A stretch of DNA of 64,000 bases, taken from contig OY969558.1 of NCBI GenBank assembly GCA_963701065.1, positions 1,054,001-1,118,000 on the forward strand, written 5' to 3'. The DNA is from Aquirickettsiella gammari. Lineage in GTDB: Bacteria; Pseudomonadota; Gammaproteobacteria; Diplorickettsiales; Diplorickettsiaceae. Shown in pieces: positions 33,139 through 42,459 of this stretch; positions within the stretch are counted from its first letter, which is position 1, and every line of letters begins with the position of its first letter. Position numbers and translations under genes: made by a program. A model generated the notes under the pieces. It searched no databases, was not told the origin of the DNA, and worked only from the letters and a program-made list of their open reading frames with translations.

Positions 33139-34332
33139 CTAAAGTTTCATTTTGACTTCACAAAGTAATTCGCCTTTAGCAAGCTTAGTAATAATTTCTT
33201 GGCCGAATTTTATTTCGTTGCTATTGCGGAGAATCTTTTTAGTTTGGGCGTCAGTCACAATAGCATATCCTCGAGCTAGGCTTGCCAAAGGACTAATTGC
33301 ATGCAATGTGCGCGATAAGCTTAATAATTTTTGCTGATGAGTTTGTAATTGGTTTTTTATGCTTAAATTTAAGCGTTGTGTTAATTCGTCACAGCGCTGC
33401 GCGCTATCTTGTAAGCGTTGTTTTGGATGGCGTAGGCGCTTAGAAAGATTTTCTAGTGTTTGTTGGTAAGCATTTAATAAATACTCTATTGTTTTAATGA
33501 GCCGCAGATAGGTTTTCCCTAAGTGTTGCTGATATTCACGACTATCAGGACTCGCCAGTTGCGCTGCCATAGAGGGTGTGGCGGCGCGACAGTCCGCTAC
33601 AAAATCAGCAATAGTGAAATCTGTTTCATGACCTATCGCACTGATAAGTGGTAACTTACTTTTGAAAATTGCTCTGGCGACGCATTCCTCATTAAAAGGC
33701 CATAAGTCTTCCAATGACCCCCCGCCACGTGCCAAAATTAATACATCACATTCTTGGCGTTGATTGGCCACTTGAATTTGTTGAACAATTTGTGCAGGGG
33801 CGTTTTTTCCTTGCACGAGGCAAGGATAAACAATGACGGCGATAACAGGAAATCGTTTTTTTAATACGACGCAGATGTCACGAAGAGCAGCGCCGGTTTC
33901 TGAGCTAATAACGCCGATAACGCTAGGAAATTTAGGTAAGGATTTTTTATACTGTGCCGCGAATAAGCCTTCGGCCTCGAGTTGGGTTTTTAATCTTTCA
34001 AACGCTTTACGTAATGCTCCTTCACCGGCTGGTTCAAATTGATCGATAATTAATTGAAATTCTCCACGGACAGGATAAAGACTAATTTTGGCGCGGACTA
34101 AGATCTGCATACCATTTTTGGGTTGATTATCTTTATAGCGTTGGCGACCATTAAAAAGTGCACAGCGGACTTGCGCGTTGGCGTCTTTTAAAGAGAAATA
34201 CCAATGTCCCGAATTAGGACTGGCAAAATTAGAGATTTCACCTTCTATCCAAACCGGTAAAAAGGCATCTTCTAGTAAATTTTGCACCATTTGGTTGAGT
34301 TCAGAAACGCTATAGATCAATTCTTCAGGCAT
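33139..34332 (-). CDS. xseA: Exodeoxyribonuclease VII large subunit
   Basis: 397 residues. N-terminal OB fold (PVWIEGEISNFASPNSGHWYF), then the catalytic domain with GVISSETGAALRDI, DVLILARGGGSLEDLW and ISAIGHETDFTIADFVAD. A long coiled coil and a GYAIV tail follow. With XseB it degrades single-stranded DNA. E. coli XseA is 456 residues; the C-terminal region is shorter here. xseB is not in the window. Convergent with topA, 30 bp apart. Confidence 0.95.
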   Translation of the reverse strand: MPEELIYSVSELNQMVQNLLEDAFLPVWIEGEISNFASPNSGHWYFSLKDANAQVRCALFNGRQRYKDNQPKNGMQILVRAKISLYPVRGEFQLIIDQFEPAGEGALRKAFERLKTQLEAEGLFAAQYKKSLPKFPSVIGVISSETGAALRDICVVLKKRFPVIAVIVYPCLVQGKNAPAQIVQQIQVANQRQECDVLILARGGGSLEDLWPFNEECVARAIFKSKLPLISAIGHETDFTIADFVADCRAATPSMAAQLASPDSREYQQHLGKTYLRLIKTIEYLLNAYQQTLENLSKRLRHPKQRLQDSAQRCDELTQRLNLSIKNQLQTHQQKLLSLSRTLHAISPLASLARGYAIVTDAQTKKILRNSNEIKFGQEIITKLAKGELLCEVKMKL

Positions 34333-34362
34333 AGGCTCAATCCAATACTATAGATCACTTAT

Positions 34363-36576
34363 CTAATTAATGATTTGTCTTCTCACATCAATTACGTTAG
34401 GAATTTGTTTGATACGATCTAAAACCTTACCCAGTGATGGTAAGCTTGGGATTTCAACGGTTAATTTAATATAAGCTTTTGGATCGGGTTTATTACTGGA
34501 GAGGTTTAGCGCCAGCAAATTCAATTTTTCATTGGCAATTAATGTAGAAACATCGCGTAATAAACCGGGGCGATCGTAAGCTTCTACACAGATATCGACT
34601 GGATAAACTTGGCTTGCTATCTCTCCCCAATCAGCCTCAACTAAACGATTGTGTTTTTCAGGCTCGAGATTTAGTAAATGGGTACAGTCATCCCGATGCA
34701 GAATAATTCCACGGCTTTGTGTGATAAAACCACGGATTGGATCACCTGGAACCGGTTTACAACAACCCGCTGTTTGGGTTAGCAGATCCGTGACACCCGC
34801 TACCGTAATCCCTTCAGGTAAGCTATTACGTGGTTTACCTAATAAAATTTCGGTTTCGACGAGTGACCTAGATTCAGGCTGCTTTTCTTGTGCTTGTATC
34901 GCATTTAATAGTTGCGCAAGCCTTAAGTCACCACTCCCCAGTGCGGCCATCATTTCCTTTTTTGTTTTAAAGTGGAGTTTATGCGCCAATTTTTCTTGAT
35001 CAACAGTCGTTAGCCCTAGTCGTTGAATTTCTTTATTAAATAAATCCTCACCATTTATTAAATGTTTTTCATAATCTTGGGTTTTAAACCAATGATGCGC
35101 TTTGGCTTTAGCACGGGCCGTATAGAGATAGCCCAGATTAGGATTTAGCCAGTCTAAACTTGGACTACCTTGTTTAGCAGTAAGAATTTCAATTTGGTCA
35201 CCAATTTTTAATTGATAGGTGAGTGGAACAATTGCACCATTGATTTTTGCCCCTCGACAACGGTGTCCAACCTCACTGTGGATGTGGTAAGCAAAATCTA
35301 AAGAGGTAGATCCTTTTGGCAAATCAAGAATATCTCCATTAGGAGTAAAAACATAAACTCGATCATCTAAAACCGTGGTAAGGCCAGGCACGGTAGCCTT
35401 ACCACGTTTAACAAGTTCTTTTTGCCATTCAAGCACTTGGCGTAACCATGCGATTTTGGTTTGGTAACTTGCTTTTTGTTGCTGAGAATTTTCTTTGTAT
35501 TGCCAATGGGCCGCTAGGCCATGCTCAGATTCTTGGTGCATTTGATGGGTGCGAATTTGAATCTCAAGTATTTTTTCTCCCGGACCTAAAACCGCTGTAT
35601 GGATAGAACGATAACCATTTGATTTAGGTGTTGCAATATAATCATCAAATTGTTCGGACAAAGGTGACCATAAACTGTGAATAATACTTAAAACGTTGTA
35701 ACAATCTTTAACCGTATTAACCAAAATACGGATGGCATTTAAGTCATAGAGCTGCTCAAATTTTAATTTTTTTTGCTGCATTTTTCTGTAAATGCTGTGA
35801 ATATGTTTGACACGCCCATAGACCTCAAAGTTAAGTAATTGAGCGTTGCCTAAGATATTTCGTAATTGTGTGAGAATTATTTGCACATAGGATTCACGAT
35901 CAATTAAGCGTTCTTGAAGTAGTTGGGCGATTTGCGCATAAATTTTAGGCTCTAGATAATGTAGTGATAGATCTTCAAGTTCCCACTGTAATTGACCTAC
36001 ACCAAGACGATTAGCTAATGGAGCATAAATATCAATTGTTTCCCGTGCATAAGATTGGCGTGTTTCTTGTTCCAATGTATCTAATGTACGCATCGTAGCA
36101 GTGCGTTCTGCCAGTTTGATTAAGACAACCCGCATATCCTCTACCATAGCAAGTAACATTTTTCGAATATTTTCTAATTGTGTTTGATGAAGATTAGTGG
36201 CCGTACTTGCAATGCGAATGGCATTCATTTGTTTAGCGCCGGCAATGATCTTGGCGACATGAGGGCCTAAGTGTTCATTGACTGTTTCTGGGCAAAGTTC
36301 CGCATAATTTACACAACTATAAACTAAGGAAGCAGCAATAGTCTCTTTATCTAGATGTAAATCTAATAAAATTTCCGCCATGGTGAGGCCTTGTTGTAAG
36401 CAAGAGACATGGGTAGGTGTTGTTCTGGATTCCCCCACAATCTGACTTAAAATAGAAGCTTGTCGAATTAGCTTGAAATCTTCTTGACTGCGTTGCATGG
36501 CCGCATGGTGTAGCCATGTTTCCAAATTAATACTGCCGTCGTTATTTAAATAGAGCGAATTTTTTATTTTAACCAT
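34363..36576 (-). CDS. relA: (p)ppGpp synthetase RelA
   Basis: 737 residues, RelA length. The N-terminal hydrolase-like domain lacks the H-D pair (ASLVYSCVNY where SpoT has H-D), so hydrolysis is not expected. The synthetase domain has YDLNAIRILV, FDDYIATPKSNGYRSIHTAVLG and EIQIRTHQMH. TGS (VFTPNGDILDLPKG), the CC/zinc-finger motif (TAGCCKPVPGD) and the ACT domain follow. It makes (p)ppGpp on stalled ribosomes. A SpoT-type hydrolase must be encoded elsewhere. Single gene with its own upstream space. Confidence 0.95.
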   Translation of the reverse strand: MVKIKNSLYLNNDGSINLETWLHHAAMQRSQEDFKLIRQASILSQIVGESRTTPTHVSCLQQGLTMAEILLDLHLDKETIAASLVYSCVNYAELCPETVNEHLGPHVAKIIAGAKQMNAIRIASTATNLHQTQLENIRKMLLAMVEDMRVVLIKLAERTATMRTLDTLEQETRQSYARETIDIYAPLANRLGVGQLQWELEDLSLHYLEPKIYAQIAQLLQERLIDRESYVQIILTQLRNILGNAQLLNFEVYGRVKHIHSIYRKMQQKKLKFEQLYDLNAIRILVNTVKDCYNVLSIIHSLWSPLSEQFDDYIATPKSNGYRSIHTAVLGPGEKILEIQIRTHQMHQESEHGLAAHWQYKENSQQQKASYQTKIAWLRQVLEWQKELVKRGKATVPGLTTVLDDRVYVFTPNGDILDLPKGSTSLDFAYHIHSEVGHRCRGAKINGAIVPLTYQLKIGDQIEILTAKQGSPSLDWLNPNLGYLYTARAKAKAHHWFKTQDYEKHLINGEDLFNKEIQRLGLTTVDQEKLAHKLHFKTKKEMMAALGSGDLRLAQLLNAIQAQEKQPESRSLVETEILLGKPRNSLPEGITVAGVTDLLTQTAGCCKPVPGDPIRGFITQSRGIILHRDDCTHLLNLEPEKHNRLVEADWGEIASQVYPVDICVEAYDRPGLLRDVSTLIANEKLNLLALNLSSNKPDPKAYIKLTVEIPSLPSLGKVLDRIKQIPNVIDVRRQIIN

Positions 36577-36671
36577 TTTCAGTTATCCTTTATCCTTATT
36601 TTGCAGCTCTAAAAAATTTTAGAAATATCAACTAATCGTTACATCTCATTGTTTTGGGATATAACTCCTAT

Positions 36672-38165
36672 TTATAGGTTGCTTTTTGCCAAAAACTCAC
36701 AAATTCGATTTTCTAATAAGCGATAACCTCCTTGATTATTTTTTCCAGGAACGGGGTCGTTAATTAAAATAGAAAAAGCAAGCACCTGACCATTAGCCGT
36801 CCTAATATAACCCGCTAAGCTGCTTATTCCATGCATGCTACCCGTTTTAGCGTGTATTTTATCTAATGTAGGCCCACCCAGACGGTGCTTTAATGTTCCA
36901 TCTAGTCCTGAACGAGGTAAGGACTCAAAGAGTAAGTCGCTATCAGGCAATTGCGTATAGGCAAAATTCAATAATTGAACAAAGGCATTTGGCGTAACTA
37001 TATTATTACGCGATAAGCCAGAACCATCGACCATCATGACATGTCTAAAATCAATATCCGTTTTGCTGGCAAGGATAGCTTGAACGGCATTTCTGCCCGT
37101 TTTCCAGCTGCCTTGTGCTGAAAAATACTTTTCCCCTAGTTTTTTTAATAAACTATCAGCAATCAAATTGTCCGATCTTTTTAACATATTTTTTATTAAA
37201 AAAGCAAGTTCAGGAGAGCTGTTTTCTGCTAATATTTTAGCCAGAGGAGGTGTTTTCCCATAAACTAAATTCGAATAGTGAATGGAATACTTTCGTAATA
37301 AGCCAGCTACAATGCCATAAGTGGCCAGATTGGGATTCTGTAACGCGACCGCAAATGATAAAGGGCCCATCTTAGGCGAAAGGTATCCTCTTAAGGTATA
37401 GTGATTTGCGCTAATCGCATTTGGTTTTAAGTCTAATGAATAGCTAGGTCTTCTTAAGTGCTTGGTAATAGCCAGATTGTCGATAACTATACCTAAATTA
37501 CGGCTACTTTTGGTGACAGTTGGATGTAGTAAGTGTTGGTTAGGTTTAACGCTTAGACTAAAACAATTGCGATTGATGATGGTTGCTGTGACAGGTGCCG
37601 CATAACAGAAAATTTTATCATCAATCACGCGTCCCGGAGGCCAGGTACTTCGATCGATGGCGGTATCATCAATAACGATATTTCCTTGGACCTTGGTTAT
37701 ATGCTGTTCATTTAAGGTCGTTAACATGTCCTTGAGATCATCTAGCGTCAAATAGGGGTCTCCGCTAAATTTGATGTAAAGATTTCCAGCTAAGACACCG
37801 TTGCGTATTTGTGCACCAGGATTTGTTAAAAAACGCGTTTTAAATTGAAAATGAGGCCCTAAATAATCTAAGGCGGCAATGCCTGTAAATAATTTTAAAG
37901 TACTAGCAGGGACAAAGCCGTGATTTGCATTATATTGGTAAAGCACTCTTCCGCTTGACAAGGACTGTATAGAAACACCGATGCGATAAGCTTTGAAATG
38001 ACTTAATATGTTATTTAAATTAACTTGGATAGAGGAAGTTTGGGATTGATGTCCGTTCTCATCATAAAATGCAAAACTTTTTGTTGTGCCTATCACCAGC
38101 GTAATGGCGAGTGCATACATAATGTGACGGAGGGTTTTTAGGGATACTATGTTTAGTTTATTCAT
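36672..38165 (-). CDS. dacB: D-Ala-D-Ala carboxypeptidase/endopeptidase (PBP4, peptidase S13)
   Basis: About 497 residues from the ATG at 38165 (AGGT site 3-4 bp upstream; a TTG at 38189 lies within rlmD). Signal peptide to about residue 32. The active-site SxxK is in PASTLKLFTG, SxN in RSDNLIADS and KTG in HAKTGSMHG. The large insertion typical of DacB is present. It trims and cuts peptidoglycan cross-links in the periplasm. Five bases separate it from rlmD. Confidence 0.93.
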   Translation of the reverse strand: MNKLNIVSLKTLRHIMYALAITLVIGTTKSFAFYDENGHQSQTSSIQVNLNNILSHFKAYRIGVSIQSLSSGRVLYQYNANHGFVPASTLKLFTGIAALDYLGPHFQFKTRFLTNPGAQIRNGVLAGNLYIKFSGDPYLTLDDLKDMLTTLNEQHITKVQGNIVIDDTAIDRSTWPPGRVIDDKIFCYAAPVTATIINRNCFSLSVKPNQHLLHPTVTKSSRNLGIVIDNLAITKHLRRPSYSLDLKPNAISANHYTLRGYLSPKMGPLSFAVALQNPNLATYGIVAGLLRKYSIHYSNLVYGKTPPLAKILAENSSPELAFLIKNMLKRSDNLIADSLLKKLGEKYFSAQGSWKTGRNAVQAILASKTDIDFRHVMMVDGSGLSRNNIVTPNAFVQLLNFAYTQLPDSDLLFESLPRSGLDGTLKHRLGGPTLDKIHAKTGSMHGISSLAGYIRTANGQVLAFSILINDPVPGKNNQGGYRLLENRICEFLAKSNL

Positions 38166-38170
38166 ACTAC

Positions 38171-39505
38171 CTATTTGGTAAATAAACAAATTGCTTCGCT
38201 ATGATGGGTTTGCGGAAACATGTCCATGATGCCCGCCTGTTGTAAACTATAACCTTGCTTGACTAATTCTTTCGCATCTCTTGCAAGACTAGCAGGATTA
38301 CAAGAAACATACACAATGCGCTCGATATTCCAACGTTTAATTTGTTGGATAAACTCCAAGGCACCTGAACGTGGCGGATCCAACAGAATTTTGTTAAAAG
38401 CTTGTTGGGCCCAGGTTTCTTTTTGTATTGATGTAGTTAAGTCAGCCGTGTAAAAATAGGCATTATTAATGGTATTGTGAATAGCATTTGTTTTGGCGCG
38501 CTCTACAAGTTCATTATGTCCCTCGATGCCTACCACGGATTGACATCGTGTGGCAAGGGCTAAGCTAAAATTACCTAATCCGCAGAATAAATCCAATATC
38601 CGATCGCTGAAATTAGGCGCGAGCAACTCCATAGCACGCGTTACCATGGCTTGATTAATATCGGCATTGATTTGAACGAAATGCTTAGGTTCGAATAATA
38701 ACTCTAAACGTAATGGTAAATAACCCTCATTATTTAAGTGATAACTCAATAACTTAGGATTTTTTGGCCAAATACAATGCGCGCTACTTTCATTGCCAGG
38801 TTGTAAGTAAAGTTGTAATTGGTACTGTTTGGCAAAGGCTTCAAGCTTAATTTGATCGGAGCTGTCCAAGGGAAGTAAGTGTCGAAAAACTAACGCAATA
38901 ATCTCATCGCCTAATGCGGCTTCAATTTGCGGAATAGTCTGATAAGCCTTGAGTGTGATAATGAGTTGTTGTAAGGGGACTAAGAGTCGTCCTACTCTAG
39001 GGTCTAGTGTTTCACAGGCTTGTAATTGAGCGAGATAGCGTCCATTTTTTTCACGAAAACCAACTAATACAGCTTGTTTTTTAGCCACATATTTGACTCC
39101 CAGTCGTGCTCTGCGGCGATATCCCCAACTGTCAGCTGTCAATGGGGGCAGTAAGGTAGTGGGCTGTATTCCGGCAAAATGAGTAAATTGTTCAAGTAAG
39201 GTTTTCTCTTTGTGTTGCAGTTGTGCTGCACTACTGAGATGTTGTAGGTTGCAACCGCCACAAATACCGTAATGGAGGCATTGAGGCTTAATTCTTTCGG
39301 ATGAGGCTTGTAAAATCTGAATAGATTTTGCTTCGTCATAACAACGACGCTTCTTATTGTAGGCGATTAAGACAGTTTCTCCAGGTAATGCATTTTCAAT
39401 GAAGGTAATTTTTCCGTTGATATGAGCAATGCCGCGGCCTTCATGAGAAATACCTGTAATGAAGATAGGTGGTGAATCAGTAGCTAATGGGTTTAAATTT
39501 TCCAT
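38171..39505 (-). CDS. rlmD: 23S rRNA (uracil-1939-C5)-methyltransferase RlmD
   Basis: 444 residues. N-terminal TRAM domain; the [4Fe-4S] cysteines are in CLHYGICGGCNLQHL plus a further Cys (QLQACETLD). The SAM site is LDLFCGLGNFSLALA, and the catalytic region has DPPRSGA and VYVSCNPASLARD. It methylates U1939 in 23S rRNA. The TRAM plus Fe-S combination supports RlmD over TrmA. The start overlaps the upstream exonuclease gene by 13 bp. Confidence 0.94.
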   Translation of the reverse strand: MENLNPLATDSPPIFITGISHEGRGIAHINGKITFIENALPGETVLIAYNKKRRCYDEAKSIQILQASSERIKPQCLHYGICGGCNLQHLSSAAQLQHKEKTLLEQFTHFAGIQPTTLLPPLTADSWGYRRRARLGVKYVAKKQAVLVGFREKNGRYLAQLQACETLDPRVGRLLVPLQQLIITLKAYQTIPQIEAALGDEIIALVFRHLLPLDSSDQIKLEAFAKQYQLQLYLQPGNESSAHCIWPKNPKLLSYHLNNEGYLPLRLELLFEPKHFVQINADINQAMVTRAMELLAPNFSDRILDLFCGLGNFSLALATRCQSVVGIEGHNELVERAKTNAIHNTINNAYFYTADLTTSIQKETWAQQAFNKILLDPPRSGALEFIQQIKRWNIERIVYVSCNPASLARDAKELVKQGYSLQQAGIMDMFPQTHHSEAICLFTK

Positions 39506-40269
39506 ATTTTTATAAATTGTTCAAAGTGAGATTTATTTTCTTGAGCGATTGTTTCACGCGCATAAGTACATTCTTTTTGGTAGGTTTCAAACGAGAAGTT
39601 TCCACGCATCAGTTCAAAGCGAAGATAAATTAAATAGGTATTTAACACATCAATTTCACAATAGTTTCGAATGGCTTCTAGTTTCCCTTCTAAAAAATAG
39701 TCCCAAACTTGACTTCCATCCATGCCAAGTTTTCCAGGTAAGCCTAACATGACAGCGATTTCAGTTAGAGGGGCATTGGCACGACCTTGATAAGCTGCCA
39801 GGATATCCATAAGGTCACTGTGCCGGTAATGGTATCGGTTGAGATAATTATTCCAGCGAAAGCTTGCATCATTGTCATTACCCACATTCCAATAGCTAGG
39901 ACTGCTAATTCCATATAATAAAGCGCGATAATGCAAAACAGGTAAATCAAAACCGCTACCATTCCATGACACCAATATCGGTGCGTATTTTTCAATGCAC
40001 TTGAAAAATGCCTCTATTAGAGTGGGCTCATCGGAATTGATATCACCTAAGGATCCTATTTTAAACAGACTCTTACTACGTAACGCCACAGAGATAGCAA
40101 TAATTCGTTGTAGATGATGTGGGAGAAAGGTAGAGCCGTTGGTTTTTTCTTTACGTCTTTCCCGCATCATCTCAGCGACTTCTCGGTCGCTTTCAATGTC
40201 CAAGTTATATAGGAGCCGTCCATTTTTTGTATCAGGGACGGTTTCAATATCAAAAACAAAAATATTCAT
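39493..40269 (-). CDS. PolB-type predicted 3'-5' exonuclease
   Basis: 258 residues. The start MNIFVFDIETVPDTKNG carries the Exo I D-I-E. APILVSWNGSGFDLPVL is the Exo II region, and a C-terminal EIDVLNTYLIYLRFEL matches Exo III. This is the stand-alone exonuclease family related to the proofreading domain of family B polymerases. Its substrate in vivo is unknown. It is first in a run with rlmD and dacB (overlap 13 bp). Confidence 0.88.
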   Translation of the reverse strand: MNIFVFDIETVPDTKNGRLLYNLDIESDREVAEMMRERRKEKTNGSTFLPHHLQRIIAISVALRSKSLFKIGSLGDINSDEPTLIEAFFKCIEKYAPILVSWNGSGFDLPVLHYRALLYGISSPSYWNVGNDNDASFRWNNYLNRYHYRHSDLMDILAAYQGRANAPLTEIAVMLGLPGKLGMDGSQVWDYFLEGKLEAIRNYCEIDVLNTYLIYLRFELMRGNFSFETYQKECTYARETIAQENKSHFEQFIKIWKI

Positions 40270-40592
40270 AACACTATCATCGTTTAGGGATAGGATAAGC
40301 TCCTTTAATAGGCTAGTATACTCGCGAGGACTCTACATGCTTGATTCCTTTTTATAGTAGACTTCTTTTGAAACTCATTAAAATTAATTAATTTTAGCGT
40401 TGTTACTTACCTATTTACGGATGTAAACTCAGGGCCCTATAACCTATGGCTAGATTTTGTCGATTTCCAACGGTCCCAGGTAGTCTAGGATATGACGCGA
40501 TAAAACCATATTTTTAGGTTTCTGGCTAGTACAAATCCAGATTAATGAATATAGATGAACCTTCGACACTTACTTTGAGATAATAAGAGAAG
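40270..40592. other. 323-bp divergent intergenic region with an 18-bp palindrome
   Basis: Between the exonuclease and adk. It holds an 18-bp AT-only perfect palindrome (TAAAATTAA/TTAATTTTA, 40379-40396) and a shorter CTCGCGAG palindrome (40321-40328). No gene, tRNA or terminator is seen. It must carry the promoters of both flanking genes, but none matches consensus well enough to call. Confidence 0.4.
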
Positions 40593-41258
40593 ATGAGAAT
40601 TATTTTATTAGGAGCGCCCGGAGCAGGAAAAGGGACTCAGGCAAAACTTATAACCGCTTATTACCATATTCCACAGATTTCTACTGGAGATATGCTACGT
40701 GTTGCGGTAAGCCAGGGTACCCATCTGGGTTTACAGGCAAAGGCTATTATGGATTCAGGCCAGTTAGTATCAGATGAAGTCATTATTAGGCTGGTTGAAG
40801 CACGTATTAGGCAAGCAGACTGTATAAACGGGTTTTTATTTGATGGCTTTCCACGTACTTTACCTCAGGCTGAGGCGATAAGAGCCAATTCTATTTTTAT
40901 CGATTTTGTCATTGAAATTAAAGTGGATGATGAGGAAATTGTGAAAAGGCTCAGTGGACGCCGTATCCATCTCGCTTCGGGAAGGATTTACCATCTATCA
41001 TATAATCCGCCACATATTCCGAATAAAGATGATGTAACTGGAGAAGCACTTATTCAACGTAAAGATGATACTGAAGAAACGGTACGTGAACGTTTGCGTA
41101 TTTATCATCATCAAACCAAACCATTGCTTTGCTATTATCAGGATTGGCAGCTTCGCGGCGGTCCTGATGCGCCATGCTATATCTCAATCGATGGTCATGC
41201 GAGTGTTGAGGAAGTCCGTAGACAGATTTTTGCCGCATTAGAGCAGAATAAACGCTAA
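40593..41258 (+). CDS. adk: Adenylate kinase
   Basis: 221 residues, long-LID type. P-loop GAPGAGKGTQ at residues 7-16; FLFDGFPRTLPQAEAI and the LID segment GRRIHLASGRIYHL with DDVTGEALIQRKDD. No zinc cysteines in the LID. It interconverts ATP + AMP and 2 ADP. Single gene. Confidence 0.97.
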   Translation: MRIILLGAPGAGKGTQAKLITAYYHIPQISTGDMLRVAVSQGTHLGLQAKAIMDSGQLVSDEVIIRLVEARIRQADCINGFLFDGFPRTLPQAEAIRANSIFIDFVIEIKVDDEEIVKRLSGRRIHLASGRIYHLSYNPPHIPNKDDVTGEALIQRKDDTEETVRERLRIYHHQTKPLLCYYQDWQLRGGPDAPCYISIDGHASVEEVRRQIFAALEQNKR

Positions 41259-41331
41259 AAATTTAAATGTTACTTTTATTAGCGGATTAACCTTATTACG
41301 CGGACATTAGATAAAGCGTGATAGCGCTGAA

Positions 41332-42276
41332 TTAATGATTAGGTGAAAGCGTTAACTGTTTCAAAACTGCATTTAAGTCGTCAGGTAATTCGGCGTTAAG
41401 AATTATTGTTTGCCCTGTCGAGGGTAAATCAAATTTTAGTTGACTAGCGTGTAAGAAAAGTCGTTTACAGCCTAATTTCCGCATTTCTTTATTAACATCT
41501 TTATTGCCGTATTTTTCATCGCCAATAATAGGATGTTTTGCATATTGGGCGTGAACACGAATTTGATGGGTTCGACCAGTGATAGGGACTGCAGCCACCA
41601 AAGTAGATTCAGTAAAGTATTGTTGTACGGAGAATTGGGTTAAGGATATTTTACCTTCTGTTTGAACGCGGACTATGCGCTCTCCGGATCGTAATTGATT
41701 TTTAGACAGGGGCACATCAACTTTTAGTAAAGATTTAGGCCAATGGCCAGCCACTAAGGCAAGATAGGTTTTTTTAATATTACCCGAGCGTAGTAATTCA
41801 TGTAGTTCTTTTAAAACACTACTTTTTTTTACCAGTAACAAGCAACCCGAGGTGTCACGATCTAGGCGATGGGCTAATTCCAAGAATTTTAATTGTGGAC
41901 GAAGTTGACGCAAAGTTTCTATCACCCCTAGATGTATTCCGCTGCCTCCATGGACGGCAATACCAGTGGGTTTGTTGAGCGCCAAAAAGCTTTTATCTTC
42001 GAAAATAATCGCTTTTTCAAATAAGCTTATTAGTTGCTCACTCGGAATAGCCTTTTTAGTAGGTGGAGAAAGCCGTAAGGGGGGGATACGAATAATATCT
42101 CCTTCTTGTAGCCGATAATCGGGTTTTACCCTTTTCTTATTAATACGTAAGTCTCCTTTACGTATAATTCGGTAAAGACGACTTTTGGGGAGGCCTTTCA
42201 AGCGCGATATTAAAAAATTATCGAGCCGCTGGCCTGCATGGTCACTTGTTATGGTTAAATATTGAATAGTTGGCAC
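41332..42276 (-). CDS. rluC: 23S rRNA pseudouridine synthase RluC
   Basis: 314 residues from a GTG at 42276. S4 domain (LDNFLISRLKGLPKSRLYRIIRK) followed by the RluA-family catalytic motif LAHRLDRDTSGCLLL, whose Asp is the catalytic residue, and GRTHQIRVHAQYAKHPIIGDEKYG. The S4 plus RluA-type layout and the N-terminal sequence suggest RluC (U955/2504/2580); the second family member in the window is RluD. Divergent from gltA, without its usual neighbour rne. Confidence 0.9.
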   Translation of the reverse strand: MPTIQYLTITSDHAGQRLDNFLISRLKGLPKSRLYRIIRKGDLRINKKRVKPDYRLQEGDIIRIPPLRLSPPTKKAIPSEQLISLFEKAIIFEDKSFLALNKPTGIAVHGGSGIHLGVIETLRQLRPQLKFLELAHRLDRDTSGCLLLVKKSSVLKELHELLRSGNIKKTYLALVAGHWPKSLLKVDVPLSKNQLRSGERIVRVQTEGKISLTQFSVQQYFTESTLVAAVPITGRTHQIRVHAQYAKHPIIGDEKYGNKDVNKEMRKLGCKRLFLHASQLKFDLPSTGQTIILNAELPDDLNAVLKQLTLSPNH

Positions 42277-42355
42277 AATATCGTTAATCTAGCACAGATA
42301 TAGTAAGTCTTTCTAATAATTTGATAAAATCTTGCTTTTAGGCAATTGCTAAAAA

Positions 42356-42385
42356 TTGACATCAGTATTTTATCTTTGTTATATA
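42356..42385 (+). promoter_or_regulatory. Sigma-70-type promoter of gltA
   Basis: Consensus -35 TTGACA (42356-42361), 18-bp spacer, -10 TATATA (42380-42385). It gives a 5' leader of about 70 nt before the gltA ATG at 42460. Confidence 0.55.
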
Positions 42386-42459
42386 ACCCACGTTCTTTAG
42401 GCGCTTGCTAGTTTAGTAGTTTGGCATACGAAATTAAATTTATAAATTCAGAGGCTATT

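Noticed and set aside
34649..34999. 116-codon frame opposite relA
   Set aside because: Antisense shadow within a well-conserved gene; composition is that of a reverse frame.
40379..40396. 18-bp AT-only palindrome as a binding site
   Set aside because: Perfect, but AT-only palindromes arise often in such AT-rich sequence. Listed as intergenic content only.
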